From Potentilla sterilis (Eukaryota; Streptophyta; Magnoliopsida; Rosales; Rosaceae): 64,000 nt of DNA. The position numbers were made by a program, and so were the translations under genes. Positions 45,530 to 56,384 of the stretch are shown here, in pieces (position 1 is the first letter of the stretch; every line of letters starts with the position of its first letter). The DNA lies in assembly GCA_963682095.1 (NCBI GenBank), contig OY821765.1, positions 30,016,164 through 30,080,163 of the forward strand, in the 5' to 3' direction. The notes under the pieces were generated by a model. It searched no databases and was not told where the DNA came from. It saw only the letters and a program-made list of their open reading frames with translations.

Positions 45530-46413
45530 GGGTAAAGTACAAATAAATACTCGAAGTTTGAAGCTCATTTCAATTAAATACTCCATCTATAAATTATTTC
45601 AAATAAATACCCGAACTTTGAAGCTTATTTCAATTAAATACCCCATCTATAAATTATTTCAAATAAATACCCGAACTTTGAAGCTCATTTCAATTAAATA
45701 CCCCATCTATAAATTATTTCAAATAAATACCTGAGCTATACAAATCCTACAAAAGTTTCAACTCCGTTAGACATCCTGTTAAAACAACCGTTAACTTGTC
45801 TATGAAGGGTGTTTGACTTATTGACTGAACCCGCCATCGAGGGTATTTTAGGCAATACAAACTTATTTCCGCTCAGTGTCTCCTATAACCCTAAACTTTC
45901 AGCTATTTCCCTCAACATTTAAGCTACACGATTGCAAACTGCAAAATTGAAATCAACTTAATTGTATGTAAATAAATTTTTGTACAAAAATTTCAATTAT
46001 TATGTTTCAGTTATTATGTTTACATACAATTAAGTTGATTTCCATTTTGCAGTTTGCAATGTAGCACTTTCGTTTAAGCTTAAATGTTGAGGGAAAAAAC
46101 TGAAAGTTTAGGGTTATAGGAGACACTGAGCGGGAATAAGTTTGTGTTACCTAAAATACCCTCGATAGCGGGTCCAGTCAATAAGTCAAACATCCTTCAT
46201 AGACAAGTTAACGGTTATTTTAACGGGATATCTAACGGAGTTGAAAATTTTGTAGGATTTTGTATAGTTCGGGTATTTATTTGAAATAATTTATAGATGG
46301 GGTATTTAATTGAAATGAGCTTCAAAGTTCGGGTATTTATTTGAAATAATTTATAGATGGAGTATTTAATTGAAATGAGCTTCAAACTTCGGGTATTTAT
46401 TTGTACTTTACCC
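45530..46413. mobile_element. 884-bp fold-back Mutator-like element
   Basis: The element begins GGGTAAAGTACAAATAAATA and ends with the inverted counterpart TATTTATTTGTACTTTACCC. It is flanked by a perfect 9-bp duplication, ATTAATATA (45521-45529 and 46414-46422), as expected for Mutator-like elements. Almost the whole element is one long inverted repeat. The outer arms carry tandem copies of a roughly 60-bp unit (CCCGAACTTTGAAGCTYATT ... CCATCTATAAATTATTTC), three on the left and about two on the right. The inner arms share CTCAGTGTCTCCTATAACCC and its complement. The loop lies near 45990-46010. There is no transposase. Transcribed, it would form a very long hairpin. Confidence 0.92.
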
Positions 46414-46422
46414 ATTAATATA

Positions 46423-47631
46423 TGCACAGAAAGTAGTCACCTTTGGGATAACCTGATATGCCTCATATACATACATATTTATATATATAAGTATATTTCT
46501 TTGCATGAAAAATGCTAGATTTCTCATTTTCTTGTCAAATATCTTGATTTACTTCTTTATTCACATGAAGGACTTGTAGCCCTTAAAGTCTGATGACTCA
46601 TTGAACTGTCTGATGGTGACTAGACGGGGTTCAACACATTATGAATTCCACACTACTCCCATTTTGCTCTAAAAAATAAAGTACGAGTTTACCATTTTGT
46701 GGTTCTGCAGAGAAAATTGGTTTAGTCAAATAATGATGATCCAATTTACTTCATTTTTATTTCTTTGATAGGTATTGACAGAGCATACTCAAAGAGACTC
46801 GGTTACTAATTTGCACCAAAAGTATATATCAAAACACTTTATTCTACTGTCACTAAACAGAGTGAGATATTACAACTCTAATAATTTTCACCATTCGAAC
46901 TGAGTTTAGAGTTTCACACCACCTATGTTCCTACCAATTTGACCACCTATAGTTGTTGATTTTCTTCACGTATATGCACTTATGCTCCTAGAGAGTGATG
47001 CATCTGGTCAACAACAAATTCATTATTTTGTCATCTAATCATAGACATAGATACATAATCTCTTATCTTTCATTTATTTTGAGACATTTTATAGATTTCT
47101 TTTTGCATTTAATATCAAAATTAATTTTAATTAATTTTGTGCAAAAACTTAGTTTAGTTAAGGCACGAAATCTTTACGATTTTTTTTTTATCTCTGGTGT
47201 GTGTTGGATGATTGTTGGAGGACTATACTCCATATTTCTTCTCCATTGAGGCACTCTACGAAGTCTACTTTTGGTATGTGTGGTTGATTGAATCATAGGC
47301 CCGACGAGTCCTCTAGAACCTCACAAATTTGAGGCGTATAGGAAAGAAAAATTTGATGGAAAAATTTGATGGAAACATTTATAGATGACATGTCCTAGAG
47401 ATATAAATGTAAATAGTGTCGATATTTAATATATGAATGCCGTGACGCTCACCTAAATAAATGCAAAAAATTGTATTTAGGGAGGACTAACTGCCCTCTA
47501 CCCCGAAACCTATATGGTCTTTATGTGGAAATGTACAATTAATTAGGCGGGCACAAGGTATGTTGACAATCTTGTCATAGTTGAAGTTCTAGTTGACAGA
47601 CACAATAACCATAAATTTTTATTATTTTTGG
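46423..47631. other. intergenic region
   Basis: AT-rich spacer without a supported gene. It ends with ATTTTTGG (47624-47631), the left target duplication of the next element. Confidence 0.45.
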
Positions 47632-48885
47632 TAGGACTGGGCATGGGCCGAGACGTGATTCACCTGATCCCGGTCCCGTCCCGTGAGATTTTAAACGGGA
47701 CGAGACGGGACTGGATTACACTTTTTTAAAAGTAATCCCGCCAGGCCCGGGATCCCGACGGTAGCTGGACGGGACCGGGACCAAAACGGGATCCCATGAC
47801 CAAAACCAAATTACAAAACAAATCACATTGAATTACATAACAAATAACAAATCAAATATCCAAGTACAATAACAACTTATTGTAAACTTGCATAGTTGGA
47901 AGGAGATGAGAAAAACTTATTGACTGGATATTATGGATGATGTACAATCTTTCTGATACCGGAGTAAAGTATATAAAGGGCAAACCCTAAACTGCTATTA
48001 TGCATAAAAGAATAAAGACTTCTGCTTTTGGGTAGAAGGAAACTAAATGATAACAGTTATCAACATGAGTTCACTTCGACACATACACTCCTCTAAGCAG
48101 ACTCACACAAGAGATACTAAGTTACTAACAAACATAAATCCTCTCTTTGAAAGGAGCGCTGATTGACGATGACAATTGCAAAAGTGAAACAATAGAGCAA
48201 ATCTAAATACATGGATCTGTTTATTTTGGTTACACAATTAGGTCCATGTCCCTTTACAGTTTACAGTTCTTCATGACTCAATCAGCAGAAGATGTATATA
48301 GCACCTAATGGTCTGTCATACTTGCATAATCTTAACTTCTTTGAGCAATTTTAGAAATGATGTGCGAGCTGCGTACTTAGTCATAGGAAAAGGGAGATCA
48401 GACGAAAGAATTTTACAGTATGAGTGTATGACACCAACATGAGTCCATTGCAAAATTGATCTTCATCTCAACCATTATGTGTAAAACATAAAGTTCAAAC
48501 CAACAAATTTCATGACAGTTTACCACATGATCTAGACATTAAGGCCTTAAGCACATGCAATATCAAGAGTGTCTTATATTCTAGTTCAAAGAACCAGCAT
48601 TTTCCCACCCGACTTTTTCAAAAGAATTCTACATTTGCACAATCAGGCAGAAGTAGAAGTAGAGAGTTATATAAATTGCTTCAATAAAATCGAAACCCAG
48701 CCAACAATTGACTAGCAGAAATAGGTAGCCACGAAAATACCCAAATAGTCAAATACTATCCCTTTATCAACATAATCCATATCAGTTTGCAGAAGTTGCA
48801 GCAGGCACAATCTCCCTCTCAATATGCAGCTTTGTTTTCCTTACATCACATATCTCCACAAACTAAAATCAGACTACTCCCTCCC

Positions 48886-51405
48886 TGTTAGTATATGTCT
48901 TGAACTAGTCGTCTGGTGGCGCTGACAGAGGCGGGGATCTTGCTGTATTCTGTATTCTACTGTGAAGTCTACTATTGTATCAGAAAAGTGTAGTGTTGAG
49001 AGACAGGTGGAGCAACAAGTCACTCAAGATGAGAGTGAACCACAAGAAGAAGATCAACACTTACATTCAGAAACAGAACCAATGGCAGTTAATCAACATA
49101 GTTTGGCTCATGAGCGACCTAGGAGAGCAAATTTTGGGCAGCCCCCCACAAGGTATGGCTTTGAGGACATGGTGGCTTATGCACTTCAGGTTGCTGAAGA
49201 GGTGGATCCTTATGAGCCATCCACCTACAAGGAAGCAGTTACATGTACAGAGTCTACCCAATGGCTTGCTGCAATGGGAGATGAGATGGAGTCACTTCAC
49301 AAGAATCAGACTTGGGAATTGGCTAAACGATCTCAGGGGAGAAAGATCATCACTTATAAATGGGTCTTCAAGAAGAAAGAAGGGTTGTCACCTGCTGAGG
49401 ACATTAAGTATAAAGCTCGGGTAGTTGCAAGAGGGTTCCATCAGAAAGAAGGAGTAGACTACAATGAGATTTTCTCACCTGTGGTCAGACATACTTCTAT
49501 CAGGGTGCTATTAGCCATAGTTGCACATCAGAATCTAGAGCTTGAACAACTAGATGTGAAGACAGCTTTTCTACATGGAGAGTTGGAAGAGGAGATATAC
49601 ATGACTCAGCCAGATGGTTTCCAAGTTCCTAGAAAAGAAGACTATGTTTGCAAGTTGAAGAAGTCCTTGTATGGACTAAAGCAGTCTCCTAGACAGTGGT
49701 ACAAGAGGTTTGATAGCTATATGATAGAGATAGGCTACATCAGGAGTCCGTATGATTGTTGTGTCTATTACAACAAGGTAACAAATGGTTCTCTTATTTA
49801 TCTAGTCCTGTATGTAGATGACATGTTGATAGCTGCAGATAACAAGCCTGATATCCAGAAGTTGAAGGGTCTTCTCAGTGCAGAGTTTGAGATGAAGGAT
49901 TTGGGAGCAGCCAGAAAAATTCTGGGAATGGAGATTTACAGAGATAGAAGTCAGAAGAAGCTTTTCTTATCACAGAATGGTTACATCCAGAAGATATTGT
50001 CCAGGTTTGGTATGTCTACTTCAAGGTCTATAGATACTCCCAGTGCTGCAAATATTCATTTGTCTACTGCGTTTACACCTAAATCTGCTGAGGAGAAGGA
50101 GTACATGTCTCGAGTTCCTTATTCTAGTGCAGTAGGAAGCTTGATGTATGCTGTGGTTTGCACTAGGCCTGATCTTGCACATGCTGTTAGTGTTGTCAGC
50201 AGGTTTATGGGTGAACCTGGAAAGGAGCATTGGCAAGCTGTGAAGAGAATTTTCCGGTACCTCAAAGGTACGTCTGATGTTGGTCTCATTTATGGAGGTG
50301 ATACAACGTGTTTAGTAACAGACTATTCAGATAGCGATTATGCTGGAGATGTTGATACCAGGAGATCTATGACTGGTTATGTTTTCACTCTTGGTTGCTC
50401 TGTTGTTAGTTGGAAAGCTACTTTGCAGCCTACAGTGACTTTGTCTACAACTGAAGCAGAGTACATGGCTTTGACAGCAGCTGCAAAGGAGGGAATATGG
50501 TTGAAGGGACTAGTCAGTAGTCTTGGTCTACATCATGATCAGACTATTGTATATTGTGACAGTTTGAGTGCAATATGTTTAGCAAAGGATCAGGTTCATC
50601 ATGAGAGGACTAAACACATTGATGTCAGGTATCATTTTCTGATAAGTGAGAGCAGAATTAAGGTGAAGAAAGTGGGTACTGCTGATAACCCCGCTGATAT
50701 GTTCACCAAGCCGGTTCCGCACAGCAAGTTCCAACATTGTTTGGACTTGCTAAATGTTACAAGCTGTTAGTTGTCCTTTGGGGGCAACATCTGAGGCAGA
50801 GGAGTTATTTGTACATCTGGCATTATTATGATGCATCTGGTATATCTGTTTTTGTGAGAGGATTCAAGTCAAGGTGGAGATTTGTTAGTATATGCCTTGA
50901 ACTAGTCGTCTGGTGGCGCTGACAGAGGCGGGGATCTCGCTGTATTCTGTATTCTGTTTTCCGGAAAACTACATTTGTGCGGGGATCTTGCTTCATTTGT
51001 GCCGGAAAACTACATTCTACATATTTCCTCTCTCCACAATAACCAGCAATGGGCATCGTTCTTCCCTCTAAGTATATACAATCTTTAGGAGTTGTATGGC
51101 TTAACTCTCTCGTGGTCAAGAGATCCAATAAACTTTCCTGCACCTTAAGTGTCTTCTCCTAAAGTTTATGTGTCATCTTCAACTGTTAGTATATGTCTTG
51201 AACTAGTCGTCTGGTGGCCCACGATATATGTTATGTTGGGCTAGGTTTTCCTTTTGGGTTTAGTATATAAACATCCTAAACCTAATTGTATTCTGTATTC
51301 TGTTTTCCTCAAGATAAATAAACTGCTCTCCTTTGCCCGTGGACGTAGCCAACACATCGTTGGTGAAGCACGTAATTCTGTGTTTTTCTTACATTCGTTA
51401 TAACA
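48886..51405 (+). mobile_element. internally deleted Ty1/copia element nested in the hAT-like element
   Basis: It starts TGTTAGTATATGTCTTGAAC, ends TTCGTTATAACA and is flanked by CTCCC (48881-48885 and 51406-51410). Inside is one long pol frame with reverse transcriptase and RNase H but no gag, protease or integrase. The polypurine tract AAGGTGGAGATT precedes an LTR start at 50883. A second LTR start follows at 51184, and that last copy runs 222 bp to the right end. The left LTR is cut short after about 70 bases. The left and middle LTR pieces share a GCGCTGACAGAGGCGGGGAT block that the right one lacks. The structure is therefore a rearranged, partly duplicated LTR element. Confidence 0.9.
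48962..50770 (+). pseudogene. copia pol fragment (reverse transcriptase + RNase H)
   Basis: An uninterrupted 602-codon frame begins shortly after the left LTR remnant. It contains the region before reverse transcriptase (RRANFGQPPTRYGFED), RT motifs (YKWVFKKKEG, KARVVARGFHQKEGVDY, QLDVKTAFLHGELEEEIYM, LYGLKQSPRQWY), the YVDDM box, DLGAARKILGMEI, and RNase H (YSDSDYAGD, TLSTTEAEYMAL, YCDSLSAICL, ADMFTKPVP). The terminal stop is in the usual place. Gag, protease and integrase have been deleted, so it is not a functional polyprotein, yet this part is intact and appears young. The given start is only the frame opening, not a real initiation site. Confidence 0.93.
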
Positions 51406-52176
51406 CTCCCAATTACACAGTGGAACTCAAAAACCAATCACACAATGACACAGATTGAGAAGAACAGAATTTGGGAATTGCTTACATACAATTCTGGTGG
51501 CAGTGGCTTAAAGATTGAACCTTAAGCATCAGCATAATTGGTTGGTTGGGGCTTCGGGCGATTTGGGGCTTGGGCGAGCGCCGACCGGGAGAGGAACATG
51601 ACTTAGGCTCTGAGACGGGAGAGGAGACGACGGAGGTCGACTGGAGGACAGGACGATGGCTCGAGGTGATGGATTGGTCGAGAAGAACTGAGGGAAGTGA
51701 GGGAGGAAATGAGGAACTGAGTCTGATGTATGAGAGGACGAGGGAGGAGAGGACGAGGGCTCGAGGAGTCGAGGTGAGAAGAGGTCGACTGGAGGAGAGG
51801 CTGAGCTGAGCTGCTGAGGAAGTGAGGAACTGTCGAACTGAGTTTGAGAGTCTGAGATAGGGTGGGTGACTGGGTGAGATATGATTAATTGTATCTAAAG
51901 GTGGAATGTTTTTTAGTTTTTAATTAAACGGCTGAGATTAAGTTAATATATATATATAATATAATTTTTTAAATTTTATTTATTAAACGGGACGGGACGG
52001 GACGAGACGGATTCAGGATGCTGATCTCGGTCCCCTCTCGTGAGATTTTAAACGGAACGGGACAGGATGAGATCTCTATTTTTCAAACATGAATCCCGTC
52101 CCGTTTCGGACGGGATCGGAACGGAATCGGGACGGGATCGGGATTTCGGGACCAAATGCCCACCCCTAATTTTTGG

Positions 52177-52788
52177 TGGCTCATATGTGTTTCTTCATCT
52201 TTAATCAATATAGAGCTCAAAGTTTAGTGCAATAGGATTTTCATAATTTATCCATTATAAGAGTACTAATAATTATGATATATTGTGTGCTTCAACTTGA
52301 ATGTCATATTTACTTGCAATGAAATTTAACAAAAATAAGAGACGGAAAGAAATAAAAAAAAAAAAAAAACTTAGATCATCATCTAATAATATCCACTAGT
52401 CACTAGGAGTAACGACTCTTTTCTCGGATTTAAGAGCTCTTAGTGGCATTGTTATCTTAGGAGGGAGGGGACTATGATCATTGAAGCAACAATTTTTATT
52501 GTCAAAATTGGCGGGCAGCAAATCCACAGCCATTTGCCTCTCGTCAAGTCCCAACTCCCAACTAGCCAAAGACCAGAAACCAACCCCAATCCCCACACAA
52601 CTCAAAAAAAAAAAAAAAAAAGGAAAATATCTTTCCCGGGTAAAATCGCATCCAAATGCCACTCCTTTGCTTGACATCCACTAATTTTTCCATGGCAGAT
52701 TGGCTGGCCAACACCTCCTCCTTCACTCTCCAACTCTCAGATACCATCACTACTCTGCAAGTTACAAAAAAACGCGAACTGACCAACA
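52177..52788. other. spacer and probable 5' UTR of the monooxygenase gene
   Basis: AT-rich spacer, an A-run near 52349-52369 and another near 52602-52620. The last part is C-rich and likely leader. Short frames here (such as 52656-52883) overlap the monooxygenase start in another frame and show no domain. Confidence 0.45.
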
Positions 52789-54807
52789 ATGGGTATAATC
52801 TCTTTATCAGTTGTGCTCCACAGCCCGCTTGTTTCACCATGCCATTTTCAAACTCGACCAATTCGACGTCTTGGCCAATCTAATTGGTTCCAAGCTCCAA
52901 CCACAGCCAGAACCAAAACCACTTCTTTATCAGTCATCAGATCTCAGTCTGGTGCCCGCAAGGAAGATATTGTCATAGTTGGCGCCGGAATCGCAGGCCT
53001 TGCCACTGCTCTATCTCTTCACAGGTAACATTCTCGGGTGATATTGTTTTGAGATATAAGTTATGTTGTCAGACTGTCAATACATTTGGCAAAGCTTTGC
53101 TAAGAAAACTCACTCATTAATTCTAGAGTGTTACAAGTTGCATGTATGGTTAGTTTTATTTTCTAACAGATTGGATTTTTAGGCTTGGAATTGAATCATT
53201 GGTGCTAGAGCAAGCAGAGTCACTACGAACCAGTGGAACTTCACTCACCCTCTTCAAAAATGGTTGGAGGGTTTTGGATGCACTTGGAGTTGGAGATGAT
53301 CTCAGAGCCCAATTTCTTGAAGTTCAAGGGTACGGATATGTTCATATTTTCTTCCTTCAAGCTTATGCATTATCAGTCTGTCAGCATAAATAAACTACTG
53401 CCTGTTTTGCCCATCTTGTAATAGTTTGATAGATTAACAAAAATAAGCATTTCTATAGAATAAACTACTTGTTAGAGACTTGGAGATCAAGTTTCAACTA
53501 GATATAACGCTGTGGATTCTTCAAATTACTCAGTTGCCCTGATCTGGTTCATGGAATCAGCTGTGCAGGATGGTAGTAACAACAGCCGAGGGAAATGAGC
53601 TACGCTCCTTCAAGTTCAAAGAGGAAGATGAGAGGTAGTCATCTTCTAGATATCCTTAAACAAATGCAAATATCACTTCACAATGCTGTGCTGTTTTCTT
53701 ACAACTGAATCATGGTTTTCAGCCAAGAGGTGCGCGCCGTGGAGAGGAGAGTACTACTTGAGACTCTTGCCAATCAACTGCCCCAAGGGGCGGTCCGTTT
53801 CTCTTCAAAGCTTGCGAAGATTGAGAAGAGTGAAGATGGAGAAACTTTACTGCAACTGGTGGATGGTACTCAGCTATCTGCTAAGGTTGTAAGTCAATCT
53901 TTTTGATTAGCAAATTCATGGCTTCTAAAAAAAAGTACCAAGTATCTGTTTCTCATGTTTGTGGATTTCCAACAGATTGTAATTGGCTGTGATGGGATTC
54001 GGTCTGCTATAGCTAAGTGGATGGGATTCCCTGATCTAAAGTATTCAGGGCATTGTGCTCTTCGTGGCCTTGCATTCTTTCCCGGTGGCCATAAATTTGA
54101 ACCAAAACTGAATCAAATCTATGGTAGAGGGCAACGTGCTGGAATTGTTCCTATTTCTCCTACAAAAGTCTACTGGTTTGTCTGCTTCAACAACCCATCT
54201 CCAGGTAAATTACTTGGTCTCAACTCTGAAGTCTCCATTTTTACGATTCTCTATGTGATGTAACGGTGTGGGATATTTTATTGAAGGTCCAAAAATTACT
54301 GACCCAGCTGTGCTAAAGAAGCTAGCTAGAGAACTGGTAACAAACTGGCCTGCATACCTATTGGACATCATAGACCATACCCCAGATGACACAATCAGTC
54401 GAACACCACTAGTAGACCGGTGGCTATGGCCGTCCATCAGCCCTCCTGCTTCAGCAGGAAGAGTTGTGCTGGTTGGAGATGCATGGCATCCAATGACTCC
54501 CAATCTTGGACAAGGCGCTTGTTGTGCTTTGGAAGATTCAGTGATTTTAGCAAGAAAGCTTGCAGCGGCAATTGAGTTGGGATCAGCAGCCATTGAAGAC
54601 GCTCTCAGCTCATACGGAAGTGAAAGATGGCCTCGAATCTTTCCGCTAACCATTCGTGCAAATCTCATAGGGTCACTACTGCAATGGGAGAATCCTGTTG
54701 TGTGTTCTGTCCGGAACAATGTCATTATCCCAAAACTTGTAAAGCTAGGACCAATGTTGGAACACACAAATTTTGACTGCCAACCTCTACAGAATCAAGT
54801 TGTGTAA
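52789..54807 (+). CDS. FAD-dependent monooxygenase, MO1/CTF2 type, plastid-targeted
   Basis: Six exons (52789-53024, 53183-53329, 53569-53634, 53723-53888, 53976-54204, 54287-54807) join with consistent phases to 454 residues. The first roughly 55 residues are Ser/Thr/Arg-rich with few acids, as in a chloroplast transit peptide. DIVIVGAGIAG (about 60-70) is the FAD-binding GxGxxG. RTSGTSLTLFKNGWRVLDAL and VRAVERRVLLETLA follow. IGCDGIRSAIAKW (about 208-220) is the DG motif and GDAWHPMTPNLGQG (345-358) the second FAD/GD motif. These match plant monooxygenases related to zeaxanthin epoxidase and salicylate hydroxylase, known in Arabidopsis as MO1/CTF2. The natural substrate of that group is not settled. 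The gene looks intact, and the ATG chosen is the one that gives the transit peptide. Confidence 0.93.
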
Positions 54808-56045
54808 TGTTGGGGTGATTTAAGTTCAAGGTCATTGAAACCTAGGGGTTGAAGGAAAAATTTGACAATGCTTGGTAGTGCCTCACTATAATTGTATATT
54901 TCATATTATAATTGCATCAGCTGATTATTGGCCTACACCGTATCCTTCTGTACAAGGAATTTATAGAGATTTACAATGTAGCTACTCATGTTAAAGTGCG
55001 ATAAATGCAGCATGTAAGCTAACATACTAGGCAACGAAACAAATCAAAATTTAAAAATGGCACAGCAAGATTATTCATTGATCAAGTAAAACTAGTGCTT
55101 CATCTAATCAGAGTGCTATAAGTGAATACAATTATGCTAATTCACAAGAACAGCTATTTTATAGCTACTTTCTGATTCAACTGCGAAAATCCTATAAAAA
55201 TTAGACAAAAAAAAATATATATTATCTGGGTGATCTTATCCTTACATTCATATAAATGGCTGACAGATGCTTCTTCCTGAGTAAGAGGGGACGGCTAGTT
55301 TTTCTACTCCAACAATCTTGTGGGGATTATAGCTGCATAGATTGTTTAATTCCAAGCTGCTCCTTCACACCATCGATCCTCATAACCTTCATGCTGCAGC
55401 AACTGATTCACTTAAATCTCTTAGGATATACTCATAGAAGCCACCATAAAAACCAAACAAAAGTGACTAAAAAACTTCCAAACACTTTTCCAGTTGAATT
55501 ATGATCATAACTAGAATTCTAGAAGCAGTGAAGCACCCACATGTTCCCTACATTCTGAATACAATCACAGACAAATGCGCGTAACAGTTTCATTACGGCA
55601 CTGGAAGCAAGTTCTTAATCGTAGGGATATCACAAGCCGAGGACATTTTTAAAGCTTACAACAAGCACTAGAAGCCTACAACACATGAACACAGTTTCTA
55701 TATAATCAAGCATTGTCCACATATACTAGATGAAGAATACAAGTATGTTCCAACAGAACAGATTTGTATTAATCACGCAGCTTAATGATGAATCTCTACC
55801 CAATGCTTCGTTTCTTCAATGAAAGTAAATACGTCACTGTTCAACCTATCAAGTTTGAAGTATATGAACAAGATTAGTGACAGGTATACGAGTCCAATGG
55901 TCCACATATGAACTATCTTAATCTTCAAAGCCAAACAGTTCAAACTACAGTTGAAGTTGTAACTTCCAAGTTGAAACTAACAAAGAACCAAGTCATTATC
56001 TACATAACTAAAAACATAACCAGTTAACCACAGAGTTACAACTTG
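54808..56045. other. intergenic region, possible 3' exon of the neighbouring minus-strand gene
   Basis: 3' UTR of the monooxygenase to about 55000, then AT-rich sequence. A further exon of the small membrane-protein gene (-) may lie here, but I could not place it with confidence. Confidence 0.35.
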
Positions 56046-56384
56046 TCAACTACGACACAGAAAAGTGAGACAAGAGACGAGGAAGATGGGGCAAGACTGT
56101 AATTGTGTACCTGGATTGGAGAAGAACCAGAGGATGATGGCACAGAGAGCGAGGACGAGAGGTATTAAGTGGATGGCGTTCTCTGCGGACCTGATGCGAG
56201 ACCGTTCTTTCTTGGCGGCGTGAGAGAGGGGATCGTATGTGGGCAGATCCACATCATTAAGGTGGTGGTGCTCTGAGTCGCGGGTTACGGTGGTTGAAGA
56301 TTGTTTCTGTTGTTGCGGTGAAGTTGATGACGGGTTGACCGGGAAGTCCCCGGAGACTCGGGGAGCACTCGCGGATCTGTGCAT
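56046..56384 (-). CDS. small single-pass membrane protein, unknown function
   Basis: The ATG at 56384 opens a frame starting MHRSASAPRVSGDF. A Ser/Gln/Thr-rich stretch, then DLPTYDPLSHAAKKERSRIRSAENAIHLIPLV lead into one hydrophobic span (LIPLVLALCAIILWFF). A good donor (CAG|GTACAC) ends the exon at 56111 after the codons for FFSNP, so a short further exon probably follows. Unspliced, the frame adds about 20 residues and stops at 56046. The pattern of a polar N-terminus, a YDP motif and a C-terminal membrane span looks like a conserved small plant protein, but I do not recognise a named family. The frame extends upstream of the ATG only through a non-ATG codon. Confidence 0.65.
   Translation of the reverse strand: MHRSASAPRVSGDFPVNPSSTSPQQQKQSSTTVTRDSEHHHLNDVDLPTYDPLSHAAKKERSRIRSAENAIHLIPLVLALCAIILWFFSNPGTQLQSCPIFLVSCLTFLCRS

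Larger units (their letters stand above)
47632..52168. mobile_element. non-autonomous hAT-like element hosting a nested copia
   Basis: The left end reads TAGGACTGGGCAT and the right end is the inverted TGCCCACCCCTA. Both are bordered by the 8-bp duplication ATTTTTGG (47624-47631 and 52169-52176), which fits hAT. Both subterminal regions are full of GGGACGGGA / TCCCGTCCC words, in opposite orientation at the two ends. No transposase is visible. Without the 2.5-kb copia inside, the element would be about 2.0 kb. A purine-rich GAGGA stretch occupies 51580-51850. Confidence 0.85.

Noticed and set aside
46215..46427. 70-codon repetitive minus-strand frame
   Set aside because: It translates the tandem units of the fold-back element and has no independent support.
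54210..54767. 185-codon minus-strand frame
   Set aside because: Antisense to the last monooxygenase exon, whose family match and phases are clear.
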